Of a stretch of DNA of 64,000 bases, positions 53,933 through 62,431 are shown in pieces. Location: assembly GCA_049652985.1 (NCBI GenBank), contig JBASFK010000002.1, positions 620,001 to 684,000 on the forward strand. Reading direction: 5' to 3'. The position numbers and the translations under genes are program-made. This stretch comes from UBA7657 sp049652985. Lineage in GTDB: Bacteria; Pseudomonadota; Alphaproteobacteria; Micavibrionales; Micavibrionaceae. Numbering within the stretch: the stretch's first letter is position 1; each line of letters opens with the position of its first letter. The notes beneath the pieces were generated by a model that was not told the DNA's origin, ran no database searches, and was given only the letters and a program-made list of their open reading frames with translations.

Positions 53933-56900
53933 ATGCCTGCCGCCTGTACCTTAAAGATCAAGATATTTTTGGCCGCCCTGCTCGTCCTGACAGGGCTTTT
54001 GGCCGTGTGGCCGGCGCAGGCCCAGATCACCCGTACCGCGCGCATTGAACTCGGCGAAAACACCAGAGAGCTGAATTTCGGCGCCGACGTCTATATCACA
54101 TACGACAAGGAGCAGCGCCTTACCGACCAGATCGTCGCGAGCCGGCATGAAAACAACCTGCGCGGTGTGCGGCAGGATTCGGACACCATCAATCTCGGCG
54201 TCGACCCGGGCCCGACATGGCTGGTGTTCTCGGTGACGAACAATTCCGGGCAGGAAAACTGGATCCTCGATTTCGGGATGCTGACCGAAGGGCGCATGGG
54301 CAAGGTGCGCAAGCTCACCGTCAAAAATCATACACGCGACGAAACCTATGTCCGCGCCATACGCGGCGAAAGCAAGTCGGACGCCTTCAGCGAGACGTTG
54401 AACGGGACAGGCGTGCCGGTCAAAATAGGCATTCAGAAATCAGAGCTTTTTATTGTTTATATCGAGACGGAAGGTAATCTGCCCGCGACGTTCGTGCCGA
54501 AGCTGGTCAGCCCGCACCGGCAGATGAACGGATTTACACTGCCCAAAATCGCGGCTGCACTGCTGGTGGTGTTTTTCATCGGCGCGGCCACTTTTTTCGC
54601 GGCGGCGGCGTATCTCGAGAAAAACCCGGCTTTCAGCCTGTTTTCAGCTTATTACGCCGTCAACCTGCTGATGTTCCTGTTGCTGATGTTCCTGTTTTTT
54701 GTGCCCTTCGCGCCGGGCAGCTATTCCGCGGCGTTTCTCTTCCCGGTCTGTTTCCTGATCGGGATCGTGATCACGTGGACATTCCTTGATATATCGGCCG
54801 AGGATTATAGCGACAACGCGGTCATTCTCTCGGTCGGCTCGTTTATCATCGCAAGCTCGCTGATTGCAGCCGTGCTGCCGGACCGCGCAACCATTTTCAA
54901 TGAACTGCTCTCGTTCTTGCCTTCCATGCTGGGGATGCTGGCTCTCGCAGGACTGGCCTTCGTCCATGCGCAGCAGGGGAAATTCGCGGGCTATTACCTG
55001 GCCAGCGGCTGGCTGATGTCATTTATCGGAACGATGCTGGCGATGCTGGCTTCGACGCGGATTTTCGGCGGCAATCCCATTTTGCTGAACGCCTACTGGA
55101 TCGGGCTGATGCCGCAGGCCGTATTTTTCGCGGGCGGGATATCGAAAAAAATCCAGGAATCGCGGGAAGCCGAGCGCGTGGCGTATTCCCGTGAAAGCCG
55201 CGCGGCGCAATCACTGGCGCGGCTGAAACAATCCAAGGAGACCGCCGACCAGGCGCGACTGCTGCGCGTTATCGAGCGCGAGAGGGAATTAATGGCGGAG
55301 CTGCGCGAGCAAGAAATGCAGCGCACCGAGGAAATGCGCCGCGCCAAGGAAATGGCCGACCACGCCAACCGCGCGAAATCGGCGTTCCTGGCCGTCGTCA
55401 GCCATGAGATTCGTACACCGATGACAGGGATCATGGGCATATTGCGGCTGTTCAGGGACACGAAACTGTCGAAAGAACAAAGCGATTATCTCCTGACCAT
55501 TCAAAAATCAGGCGACACGATGATGGTGCTGCTGAACGACATTCTCGATTTCGAGAAAATCGAGAGCGGCAACATGGAACTAGAGGAAATCGATTTCGAC
55601 CTGCCGAAACTGGCGCAGGGCGTGATCACGCTGATGTCCGGACATGCGGCGGACCGCAACGTGACGCTGCAGGTAGACATCCCGGTGGATTTCCCGGGAG
55701 CAGTGATGGGCGACCCCACGAGGCTGAGGCAGGTTCTGCTCAACCTCGTCAACAATGCCATCAAATTCACGGAGAACGGAAGCGTTACGATACGCCTGCG
55801 TGCCACCATACTGGAAAGAAAAAAAGAAAATACCGAGGCAAGTTACGAGGTTTACGTGGCTGTCGAGGATACGGGTATCGGGATCTCGGAAAAAGCGCAG
55901 GAAAAACTGTTTACGCCGTTCGAACAGGCGGACGCATCAGTTTCGCGCAAATACGGCGGCACCGGCTTAGGATTAGCGATCTGCCGCAAGCTGGTCACCG
56001 CCATGGGCGGCACGATCAGCCTGACGAGCCAGATCGGCGTGGGCAGCACGTTCTTTTTCTCGCTGCTGATGAAAGAAGGCGATAGCGGCGCGGCAGCGGA
56101 AAAGACGGCGGAAGAAAACGCGCCGCCAGTGTCGATACCTTCAGGGCCGCCGCTACGGCTCCTGGTTATCGAGGACAACGAGATCAACAGGAAAGTTCTG
56201 CAGAATTTCCTCGAGAAGGAAAATCACATGGTTTCGCTCGCGGACAGCGGGGAAATGGGACTCGACATATTCGGGCGAAGCGATTTCGACGCCGTGTTCA
56301 TGGATATTAATCTTACAGGCATGAGCGGGCTCGAGACCACGCGGGTCATACGCACCCTGCCCGACAAGAAACTGGCGGCGACGCCCATTATCGCATTGAC
56401 CGGGAATGTCGGCGATGATGATGTGCGTTCCTTTCATCATGCGGGCGTTAACGCGGTGCTGGCCAAGCCGATCGATTATGATCGTTTGCTGGCCGTGCTC
56501 GGCGAAATCCGCAAGAATAAGCCCGCCGATGCCGCACCGATAAAACCGGCGGAGCCCCGGGCCCCGACACCACCGCCTGCGCCGCCTGCCGAACCCGCCC
56601 GCCCTGCGGCGAAACCCAAATCATCATTCGCCGCAGAAAGCGATGAAAACAGCACGCCGTTGCATAAATTCCTGAAGGAGCAGGAAGGCACAACAATAAC
56701 GCCCGCGGATTTAGAAAATGTTTTCGATGTGAAGATGCTGGACGGATTGCTGCGCTCGCTCGGCAAGGATCAGATGACGGAGCTTCTGGCCGGGTTCGTG
56801 CAGAAAACGGACGAGATCGTTACCGCGCTGCAGGCGGCGGTGCAATCGGGTAACCAGGAAGCGGCCCATGAAAGCGCGCACGAGCTGAGAGGTATGGCCG

Positions 56901-57052
56901 CGAATTTCGGGATGAAAGACCTTGCGGCCATCGCGGGAGTCATAGAAAAGGCGATGCACAACAACCAGCCGGAAAAAGCGGGACCAGCAATAGAAAAACT
57001 GCCGGAGGCCGCAGAGCGCACCAAGGCGGCGATCAGGTCGTGGCTGGCATAG
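53933..57052 (+). CDS. Membrane hybrid histidine kinase (7TMR-DISM-like sensor, REC, HPt)
   Basis: The 1039-residue kinase has a signal peptide (ending WPAQAQ), a periplasmic beta domain at about residues 30-195 resembling 7TMR-DISM extracellular domains, seven or more transmembrane helices at about 200-410, and a coiled-coil. The HisKA box VSHEIRTPM has its histidine near residue 489. The HATPase shows NAIKFTENG and GGTGLGLAIC. The receiver has FMDINLTGMSG, a Pro-rich linker follows, and the HPt domain has AHELRGMA near residue 983. The stop TAG is formed by the first bases of the inverted-repeat element that follows. The ligand is unknown. Confidence 0.93.
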   Translation: MPAACTLKIKIFLAALLVLTGLLAVWPAQAQITRTARIELGENTRELNFGADVYITYDKEQRLTDQIVASRHENNLRGVRQDSDTINLGVDPGPTWLVFSVTNNSGQENWILDFGMLTEGRMGKVRKLTVKNHTRDETYVRAIRGESKSDAFSETLNGTGVPVKIGIQKSELFIVYIETEGNLPATFVPKLVSPHRQMNGFTLPKIAAALLVVFFIGAATFFAAAAYLEKNPAFSLFSAYYAVNLLMFLLLMFLFFVPFAPGSYSAAFLFPVCFLIGIVITWTFLDISAEDYSDNAVILSVGSFIIASSLIAAVLPDRATIFNELLSFLPSMLGMLALAGLAFVHAQQGKFAGYYLASGWLMSFIGTMLAMLASTRIFGGNPILLNAYWIGLMPQAVFFAGGISKKIQESREAERVAYSRESRAAQSLARLKQSKETADQARLLRVIERERELMAELREQEMQRTEEMRRAKEMADHANRAKSAFLAVVSHEIRTPMTGIMGILRLFRDTKLSKEQSDYLLTIQKSGDTMMVLLNDILDFEKIESGNMELEEIDFDLPKLAQGVITLMSGHAADRNVTLQVDIPVDFPGAVMGDPTRLRQVLLNLVNNAIKFTENGSVTIRLRATILERKKENTEASYEVYVAVEDTGIGISEKAQEKLFTPFEQADASVSRKYGGTGLGLAICRKLVTAMGGTISLTSQIGVGSTFFFSLLMKEGDSGAAAEKTAEENAPPVSIPSGPPLRLLVIEDNEINRKVLQNFLEKENHMVSLADSGEMGLDIFGRSDFDAVFMDINLTGMSGLETTRVIRTLPDKKLAATPIIALTGNVGDDDVRSFHHAGVNAVLAKPIDYDRLLAVLGEIRKNKPADAAPIKPAEPRAPTPPPAPPAEPARPAAKPKSSFAAESDENSTPLHKFLKEQEGTTITPADLENVFDVKMLDGLLRSLGKDQMTELLAGFVQKTDEIVTALQAAVQSGNQEAAHESAHELRGMAANFGMKDLAAIAGVIEKAMHNNQPEKAGPAIEKLPEAAERTKAAIRSWLA

Positions 57053-57195
57053 GGCGTGTGCCCATTCGTCGTCTTTTGACCTGCAAACCGCGTTTTCTGC
57101 GCTTCCGTTTCTCAAATATGTCCATATATTCTGCGATACGGTTCTCGAAAATCACGGTTTTCGGCACAAAATACTTTGAATGGGCACACGCCCTA
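57050..57195. mobile_element. 146-bp element with 18-bp perfect terminal inverted repeats (MITE candidate)
   Basis: TAGGGCGTGTGCCCATTC at 57050-57067 and its exact reverse complement at 57178-57195 enclose about 110 non-coding bases. Reading the outer TA as a duplicated target gives 16-bp terminal repeats beginning GGGCGTG. The interior contains smaller inverted repeats (CGAAAA/TTTTCG). It lies between the convergent kinase and ndk genes and supplies the kinase stop codon. No transposase frame is inside. Confidence 0.55.
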
Positions 57196-57203
57196 GAAGC
57201 CGT

Positions 57204-57626
57204 TTAACCGACGATTTCTTCGGCTTTAAAGAAATAGGCGATTTCGGTTTTCGCGTTCTCGAGGCTGTCGGAGCCGTGAACGGAATTTTCGCCGATGTTG
57301 AGCGCATATTCTTTCCTGATGGTGCCGGGAGCAGCCTCCTTCGGATTGGTCGCGCCCATGACTTCGCGGTTTTTCGCGACGGCATTTTCACCTTCGAGAA
57401 CCTGGACAACAACAGGTTCGGAACTCATAAATTCGGTCAGTTCGCCGAAGAACGGGCGCGCTTTGTGCACGGCATAGAAGCCTTCGGCCTGCTGGCGCGA
57501 CATGTGGATGCGCTTCTGGGCGATGATTCTGAGGCCTGCGGCCTCGAGCTTGGCGTTGATTGCGCCCGTCAGGTTGCGGCGGGTGGCGTCTGGTTTAATA
57601 ATTGAAAAGGTGCGCTCGAGCGGCAT
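57204..57626 (-). CDS. ndk: Nucleoside diphosphate kinase
   Basis: Ndk equilibrates nucleoside di- and triphosphates through a phosphohistidine. The 140-residue protein has the opening ERTFSIIKPDATRRNLTGAI, the RPFFGELTEFMSSEPVVVQV segment, and the active-site region ENSVHGSDSLENAKTEIAYF with the catalytic histidine in VHGSDS. It is transcribed divergently from the RelA/SpoT-like gene. Confidence 0.97.
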   Translation of the reverse strand: MPLERTFSIIKPDATRRNLTGAINAKLEAAGLRIIAQKRIHMSRQQAEGFYAVHKARPFFGELTEFMSSEPVVVQVLEGENAVAKNREVMGATNPKEAAPGTIRKEYALNIGENSVHGSDSLENAKTEIAYFFKAEEIVG

Positions 57627-57715
57627 ATTGGTATCCTTGATTCCCTTGTAATAGCGGGCACTTTATAACGGGCTTGGCAGAACAGGGCAATAGCCAGTTT
57701 TTAACCAGTTTTTTC

Positions 57716-57744
57716 TTGCAAAAACCGGTGGTTTTGGTTAATAC
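57716..57744 (+). promoter_or_regulatory. Sigma-70-like promoter with nested palindromes before the RelA/SpoT-like gene
   Basis: TTGCAA (57716-57721) and TAATAC (57739-57744) have 17-base spacing. The spacer contains the dyad AAAACC-GGT-GGTTTT (57721-57735). An outer dyad TTAACCA (57701-57707)/TGGTTAA (57735-57741) overlaps the -10 element. Such an arrangement could be a repressor operator. Confidence 0.5.
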
Positions 57745-57771
57745 TTATGGAAATTTAAAGCACGGATTAAA

Positions 57772-58743
57772 ATGAAAAGGCTCAAAGAAGACCCAAAGGC
57801 CCCGGCCCCCTCCATCCATGTCCCCTGGACGTCGGCCTATGACCTCGATCTCGACGAAGCAGTCGAGAAAATCATCAGCGTGCTTATCGACAAACATGAT
57901 GCGAAAACTGACCCGGGCGGGCTTACTCCTAAACAGGAAAAAGCATTAAAACAGGAATTTAAAAAATCGCAGGAAGGGCTCAGCCCCTTTTCCAAATTTC
58001 TGGAAGCCATAGCAAAAAAAATGGGCGCGCAGGCAGAAATCGGTCCGATGAAGGAATGGCACCGTATTGTCGCGAAATCGCATGCCGCGCAGGGCCGCAA
58101 GCTTAATGATTTAGGCCGCGGGCGGATATTCGTCGATGATCCAGAGCAGGTGAAAAAATTCTATAAAATCATGTCAGGCAAAGATGAAGAAGGGTATATC
58201 CCCGGCACGGCAAAAAATGCGTTCATCCTGCCCGACAGCTACAATGATTACCTGGCCACGCCGCGCAGCAGCGGCTATGCGGGGGGCATCAATTTCGACC
58301 TCCACGTCAATGCGCACAAGGGTAATGGCGGCGGCACGCTGGAAGTTCAGATCATGCCGCGCGGTTATAAAGAAACATACGACCATTCGCACAAGCTGTT
58401 CGATATTATCCGTATCCTTGCCGAAATCCCGGAAAAACTGCGCTCGGAGCAGCAGCAATACATCCTAGACGGGCTGGTTATTGCCAACGCCGCGCTTTTC
58501 GATGAGTATGCGTTCAGGACAGGTTTTGGCGCGCTTCGTACCAAGCCTATTAAAGAACTGGACAAGGCTAGTGTGGCGCACGCACGGGACGTGGTTGAAC
58601 GGCTTTACTCAAAACTCAAGGATTTTCATGGCCGGAAACGCCCGTGGATGGAAGAAACTACGGAAGCGCTTTCCTATTCCAAGACGTCAGTCTTAAATAT
58701 GACGAACTGGACCGTAAGACCCGGACCCGAGCACAGCCGCTAA
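57772..58743 (+). CDS. RelA/SpoT-like nucleotidyltransferase-fold protein, divergent
   Basis: The 323-residue protein shows no recognised domain at first sight, but its middle follows the RelA/SpoT synthetase pattern in order. EWHRIVAKS is near residue 95; D113 in LNDLGRGRIFVDD corresponds to the metal-binding D of DLaGiR; Y160 and GY at 168-169 (DYLATPRSSGYAGG) correspond to the Y-x-GY loop; and E191-Q193 (LEVQIM) correspond to the E-x-Q strand. SHKLFDIIR follows, as in many members. The N-terminal 90 residues are charged and helical. No HD hydrolase, TGS or ACT domain is seen, so it is stand-alone. Function is unproven: it may make alarmones, modify tRNA, or be inactive. Its stop overlaps the alaS end by 4 bases. 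Confidence 0.6.
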   Translation: MKRLKEDPKAPAPSIHVPWTSAYDLDLDEAVEKIISVLIDKHDAKTDPGGLTPKQEKALKQEFKKSQEGLSPFSKFLEAIAKKMGAQAEIGPMKEWHRIVAKSHAAQGRKLNDLGRGRIFVDDPEQVKKFYKIMSGKDEEGYIPGTAKNAFILPDSYNDYLATPRSSGYAGGINFDLHVNAHKGNGGGTLEVQIMPRGYKETYDHSHKLFDIIRILAEIPEKLRSEQQQYILDGLVIANAALFDEYAFRTGFGALRTKPIKELDKASVAHARDVVERLYSKLKDFHGRKRPWMEETTEALSYSKTSVLNMTNWTVRPGPEHSR

Positions 58744-61535
58744 CCTGCCAGCGCTTTTTCGATTGAAGTTACAGCGTCGTTCGCGGCGCCTGCATTAGGG
58801 CCGCCGGCCTGCGCCATGTCGGGACGACCGCCGCCGCCATTACCGCCCAGCGCTTCAGCACCTAGTTTGACGAGATCGACGGCGGAGATTTTGCCGGTGA
58901 GATCAGCGGTGACGGCGACGACGATGGAGGCTTTGCCCTCGTCGGTTGAAATCAGCGCGACAACGCCCGAGCCGAGCTTGGCCTTGAGATCGTCGGCCAT
59001 GGGTTTCAGGTCGCGGGCGGGGAAACCTTCCAGTACTTTGCCGATGAATTTCACGCCCTTGATATTTTTGATATCGGCGTCGGAGCCTGCGGACTGGGTC
59101 GCGGATTTGCGCCGCAAATCGGCAATGAGTTTTTCGAGCTTGCGATTTTCTTTATCAAGGTCACCTTCGGAGACAGGTGGCGTGCCGCCGAGAGATTTCA
59201 GTTCGGTGAGGAGTTTTTTGTTTTCGTTGCTAAGTTTGTCTGCCGCGTCTTTCGCGCCTTGTGCTTTTTTGGATTCATATTCGTCGGCGCGGGAGCCCGT
59301 GACGGCCTCCAGCCTGCGGATACCAGCGGAGAGCGCGGATTCCGACGTGATTTTCAGGCGGACGATATCGCCGGTTTTTTTGGTGTGCGTGCCGCCGCAG
59401 AGTTCGACGGAGAAAACGTGGTTCGCGCCTTTTGCCTGCGTGCCCATGGAGACGACGCGGACTTCGTCGGAATATTTTTCGCCGAACAGCGCGCGGGCGC
59501 CGGAATCGCGCGCTTCGTCGAGCGGCATGACGCGGGTGATGACTTCGGTGTTGGCCTTAATTTCGTCGTTGACGATTTTTTCGACCTTTTCCAACTCTTC
59601 TTTAGTGATCGCTTTCGGGTGCGAAATGTCGAAGCGCGTGCGGCCAGCATCCTGCAGCGATCCTTTCTGCGCGACATGATCGCCGAGGACCTGACGGAGC
59701 GCTTCATGCAGCAAATGCGTGGCGGAGTGATTGGCACGGATGGCGCTGCGGCGGGCGTTATCGACTTTCAGTTCGACACCCTGCCCGACTTTGATCTCGC
59801 CCTTATCCATTTTGACGATATGCAGCCAGAGCGCGCCAATCTGTTTTTTTGTATCGGTGATTTTGACGGTGGCGGACGGTGTTTTGCCGTCGGCGGAGGC
59901 TGCGGAGATTAAAAAGCCAGTATCGCCGACCTGACCGCCGGATTCAGCGTAGAACGGTGTCTGGTTAACAATAACGATGCCTTCCTCGCCGGATTTAAGG
60001 CTCTGGACTTTTTTGCCGTCTTTGACGATGACCTTGATCTGGCCTTCGGCGATTTCGTTTTCGTAGCCGAGGAATTCGGTAGGGCCAGCCTCTTCGAGAA
60101 TTTCGAACCAGATTTTTTCATTACCCGCATCGCCCGAGCCCGCCCATGATTTGCGCGCATCGGCCTTTTGTTTTTCCATGGATTTTTCAAAGCCAGCAGT
60201 ATCGACGGCGATGCCTTTGGCTTTCAGAGCATCTTGGGTCAGATCGAGCGGGAAGCCGTAGGTATCGTAAAGTTTGAATGCGACATCGCCTGCGAGGGTG
60301 CCGCCCTTCGAGAGATTTTTTGTTTCCTCGTCGAGGAGTTTCAGGCCGCGTTCTAATGTGGTTTTGAAACGGGTTTCTTCCTGTTTGAGCGTTTCGGTGA
60401 TGAGGCTTTCGGCGCGCTTCAGTTCCGGGTATGCCGCGCCCATCATATTAAGCAGCGTCGGGAACAGGCGGTACATCAGCGGTTCATCATCAGATTTACC
60501 GAGAACCTTCACGTATTCCAAATTATCATTGTTTTTCATGGCCTCTTTTAATTTCGGGCCAAGGGTCGGCTGGCGCAACAGGTGTGCGTGGCGCATGCCG
60601 CGGCGCATGATGCGGCGGAGGACGTAGCCGCGGCCTTCGTTCGAGGGCATGACGCCGTCGGCCAGCAGGAATGAGGCGCAGCGGAGATGGTCGGCGATGA
60701 CGCGGTGGCTCGGCGCATCCTTGCCGTCCGGTGAAACGCCAGTTAAATCGGCGCTGTGTTCAATGATATTGCGGAGCAGATCGATATCGTAGTTCGAGGA
60801 TTTGCCCTGCATGAGCGCGGCGGTGCGCTCAAGGCCGAGGCCTGTGTCGATCGAGGGTTTGGGAAGTGGTTTGCGGTTATGGCCGCCGTTGCCGTCGGGT
60901 TCCTGCTCGAACTGCATGAAGACGTTGTTCCAGAATTCAAGGAATCGGTCGCCGTCCTGATCGGGGGAGCCCGGCGGGCCGCCCTGCAGTTTATCGCCCT
61001 GGTCGTAGAAAATTTCCGAGCACGGGCCGCAGGGGCCGTAATCGCCCATCATCCAGAAATTGTCGTTGGTCGGGATGCGGATGATTTTGGAGTCGTTGAA
61101 GCCGGAAACTTTTTTCCAGATGGCGGCGGCTTCTTCATCGGATGAATGAACGGTGACGAGAAGTTTATCCGGGTTCATGCCAAAATTTCTGGTGACGAGT
61201 TCCCAGGCGAAGGCGATGGCGTCTTCCTTGAAATAATCGCCGAAGGAAAAATTGCCCATCATTTCGAAGAAAGTGTGGTGGCGCGCGGTGTAGCCGACAT
61301 TCTCCAGATCGTTGTGCTTGCCGCCGGCCCGCACGCATTTCTGCGCGGTGGTAGCGCGGGTATAGGGGCGTTTTTCGACGCCGGTGAATACGTTTTTGAA
61401 CTGGACCATGCCGGAGTTCGCAAACATCAATGTCGGGTCGTTCTGCGGCACGAGCGGGCTCGAGGCCACGATTTCGTGGCCTTTGCCTTTGAAGAAATTC
61501 AGGAATTCCGAACGTATGTCATTGACGCTTTTCAT
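58740..61535 (-). CDS. alaS: Alanyl-tRNA synthetase
   Basis: The 931-residue class II synthetase opens SVNDIRSEFLNFFKGKGHEI, with motif 2 VRAGGKHNDLENVGYTARHH. The editing domain has the metal-site motifs NHSATHLLHEAL and CGGTHTKKTG, and the C-terminal oligomerisation domain includes GGGGRPDMAQAGG. It is about 50 residues longer than the E. coli enzyme. It is transcribed divergently from hisN. Confidence 0.97.
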   Translation of the reverse strand: MKSVNDIRSEFLNFFKGKGHEIVASSPLVPQNDPTLMFANSGMVQFKNVFTGVEKRPYTRATTAQKCVRAGGKHNDLENVGYTARHHTFFEMMGNFSFGDYFKEDAIAFAWELVTRNFGMNPDKLLVTVHSSDEEAAAIWKKVSGFNDSKIIRIPTNDNFWMMGDYGPCGPCSEIFYDQGDKLQGGPPGSPDQDGDRFLEFWNNVFMQFEQEPDGNGGHNRKPLPKPSIDTGLGLERTAALMQGKSSNYDIDLLRNIIEHSADLTGVSPDGKDAPSHRVIADHLRCASFLLADGVMPSNEGRGYVLRRIMRRGMRHAHLLRQPTLGPKLKEAMKNNDNLEYVKVLGKSDDEPLMYRLFPTLLNMMGAAYPELKRAESLITETLKQEETRFKTTLERGLKLLDEETKNLSKGGTLAGDVAFKLYDTYGFPLDLTQDALKAKGIAVDTAGFEKSMEKQKADARKSWAGSGDAGNEKIWFEILEEAGPTEFLGYENEIAEGQIKVIVKDGKKVQSLKSGEEGIVIVNQTPFYAESGGQVGDTGFLISAASADGKTPSATVKITDTKKQIGALWLHIVKMDKGEIKVGQGVELKVDNARRSAIRANHSATHLLHEALRQVLGDHVAQKGSLQDAGRTRFDISHPKAITKEELEKVEKIVNDEIKANTEVITRVMPLDEARDSGARALFGEKYSDEVRVVSMGTQAKGANHVFSVELCGGTHTKKTGDIVRLKITSESALSAGIRRLEAVTGSRADEYESKKAQGAKDAADKLSNENKKLLTELKSLGGTPPVSEGDLDKENRKLEKLIADLRRKSATQSAGSDADIKNIKGVKFIGKVLEGFPARDLKPMADDLKAKLGSGVVALISTDEGKASIVVAVTADLTGKISAVDLVKLGAEALGGNGGGGRPDMAQAGGPNAGAANDAVTSIEKALAG

Positions 61536-61581
61536 GGCTTCACTCTATTCTGGCCGTTGTTTACCGAGCAAGAGGCTATTT

Positions 61582-62337
61582 ATGCAGGAATTTCTGACGC
61601 TTGCCAATGGGTTGGCCGATCTTTCGGGCGAAATTGCCCGGAAGTATTTTCGCCAGCCTTTCGAGGTGATTTCCAAGGCGGATGAAAGCCCGGTGACGGT
61701 GGCGGACCGAAGCATCGAGGAAGCTATCCGCGCGGCTATTGAAAAGGCGCGGCCGGAGGACGGAATTTACGGCGAGGAGTTCGGCATTAAAGAGAGCCGG
61801 AACGGTTTGACGTGGGTGATCGACCCGATCGATGGAACAAAAGCCTTTATCATCGGCAAGCCCACGTTTGGAACACTGATCGCCTTATGCGAAGGAGATG
61901 TGCCGATATTAGGCGTTATCGACCAGCCGATTTCGAAAGAGCGATGGATTGGCACGGATGGCAAGACAACGCTGAACGGGAAGCAGGTGAAAGTGCGCCC
62001 CTGCTCTAATCTGAAATCCGCATGCGTGGCGAGCACAACGCCTGCGATGTTCAGCAAGACCGGGCCCGTTTATGAGAAAATCGAGAAGGCGACGAAGATG
62101 ATGGCGTGGGGCGGCGATTGTTATATGTATGGATTGCTGGCCAGCGGGCACATGGATGTTTGCGTCGAGGCGAGCCTGTCGCCGTATGATTTCTGCGCGC
62201 TGGTCCCGGTCGTCGAGGGTGCGGGCGGAGTTATCACCGACTGGTCAGGCAAGAAGCTGACGATCAAGTCGGACGGCAAAGTTTTAGCTGCGGGCGATGC
62301 GAAAATTCACGAAGAGATTTTGAAGTTACTTCAATAA
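61582..62337 (+). CDS. hisN: Inositol-monophosphatase-family histidinol-phosphatase
   Basis: The 251-residue magnesium-dependent phosphatase has the family motifs GEEFG, VIDPIDGTKAFI and, near the C-terminus, WGGDCYMYGLLASGHMDV. The segment closest to the substrate resembles HisN, the alphaproteobacterial histidinol-phosphatase, more than SuhB or CysQ, but this is by inspection. I start at ATG 61582, with AGAGG upstream, because the longer frame from 61384 runs into alaS. Confidence 0.85.
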   Translation: MQEFLTLANGLADLSGEIARKYFRQPFEVISKADESPVTVADRSIEEAIRAAIEKARPEDGIYGEEFGIKESRNGLTWVIDPIDGTKAFIIGKPTFGTLIALCEGDVPILGVIDQPISKERWIGTDGKTTLNGKQVKVRPCSNLKSACVASTTPAMFSKTGPVYEKIEKATKMMAWGGDCYMYGLLASGHMDVCVEASLSPYDFCALVPVVEGAGGVITDWSGKKLTIKSDGKVLAAGDAKIHEEILKLLQ

Positions 62338-62341
62338 TCAT

Positions 62342-62425
62342 TGTCATCCTGAGAGAGCGAAGCGAACCGAAGGATCTTAGATCCTTCGACTACGCCCTGC
62401 AAGCAGGGCTTCGCTCAGGATGACA
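62342..62425. repeat. Palindromic intergenic repeat, GTCATCC family, copy 2
   Basis: Perfect 12-bp arms TGTCATCCTGAG (62342-62353) and CTCAGGATGACA (62414-62425) enclose two further perfect hairpins, GAAGGATC/GATCCTTC and GCCCTGC/GCAGGGC, so the RNA or DNA could form a three-way cruciform. It lies between convergent hisN and the lytic transglycosylase gene. Confidence 0.8.
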
Positions 62426-62431
62426 GTTTGG

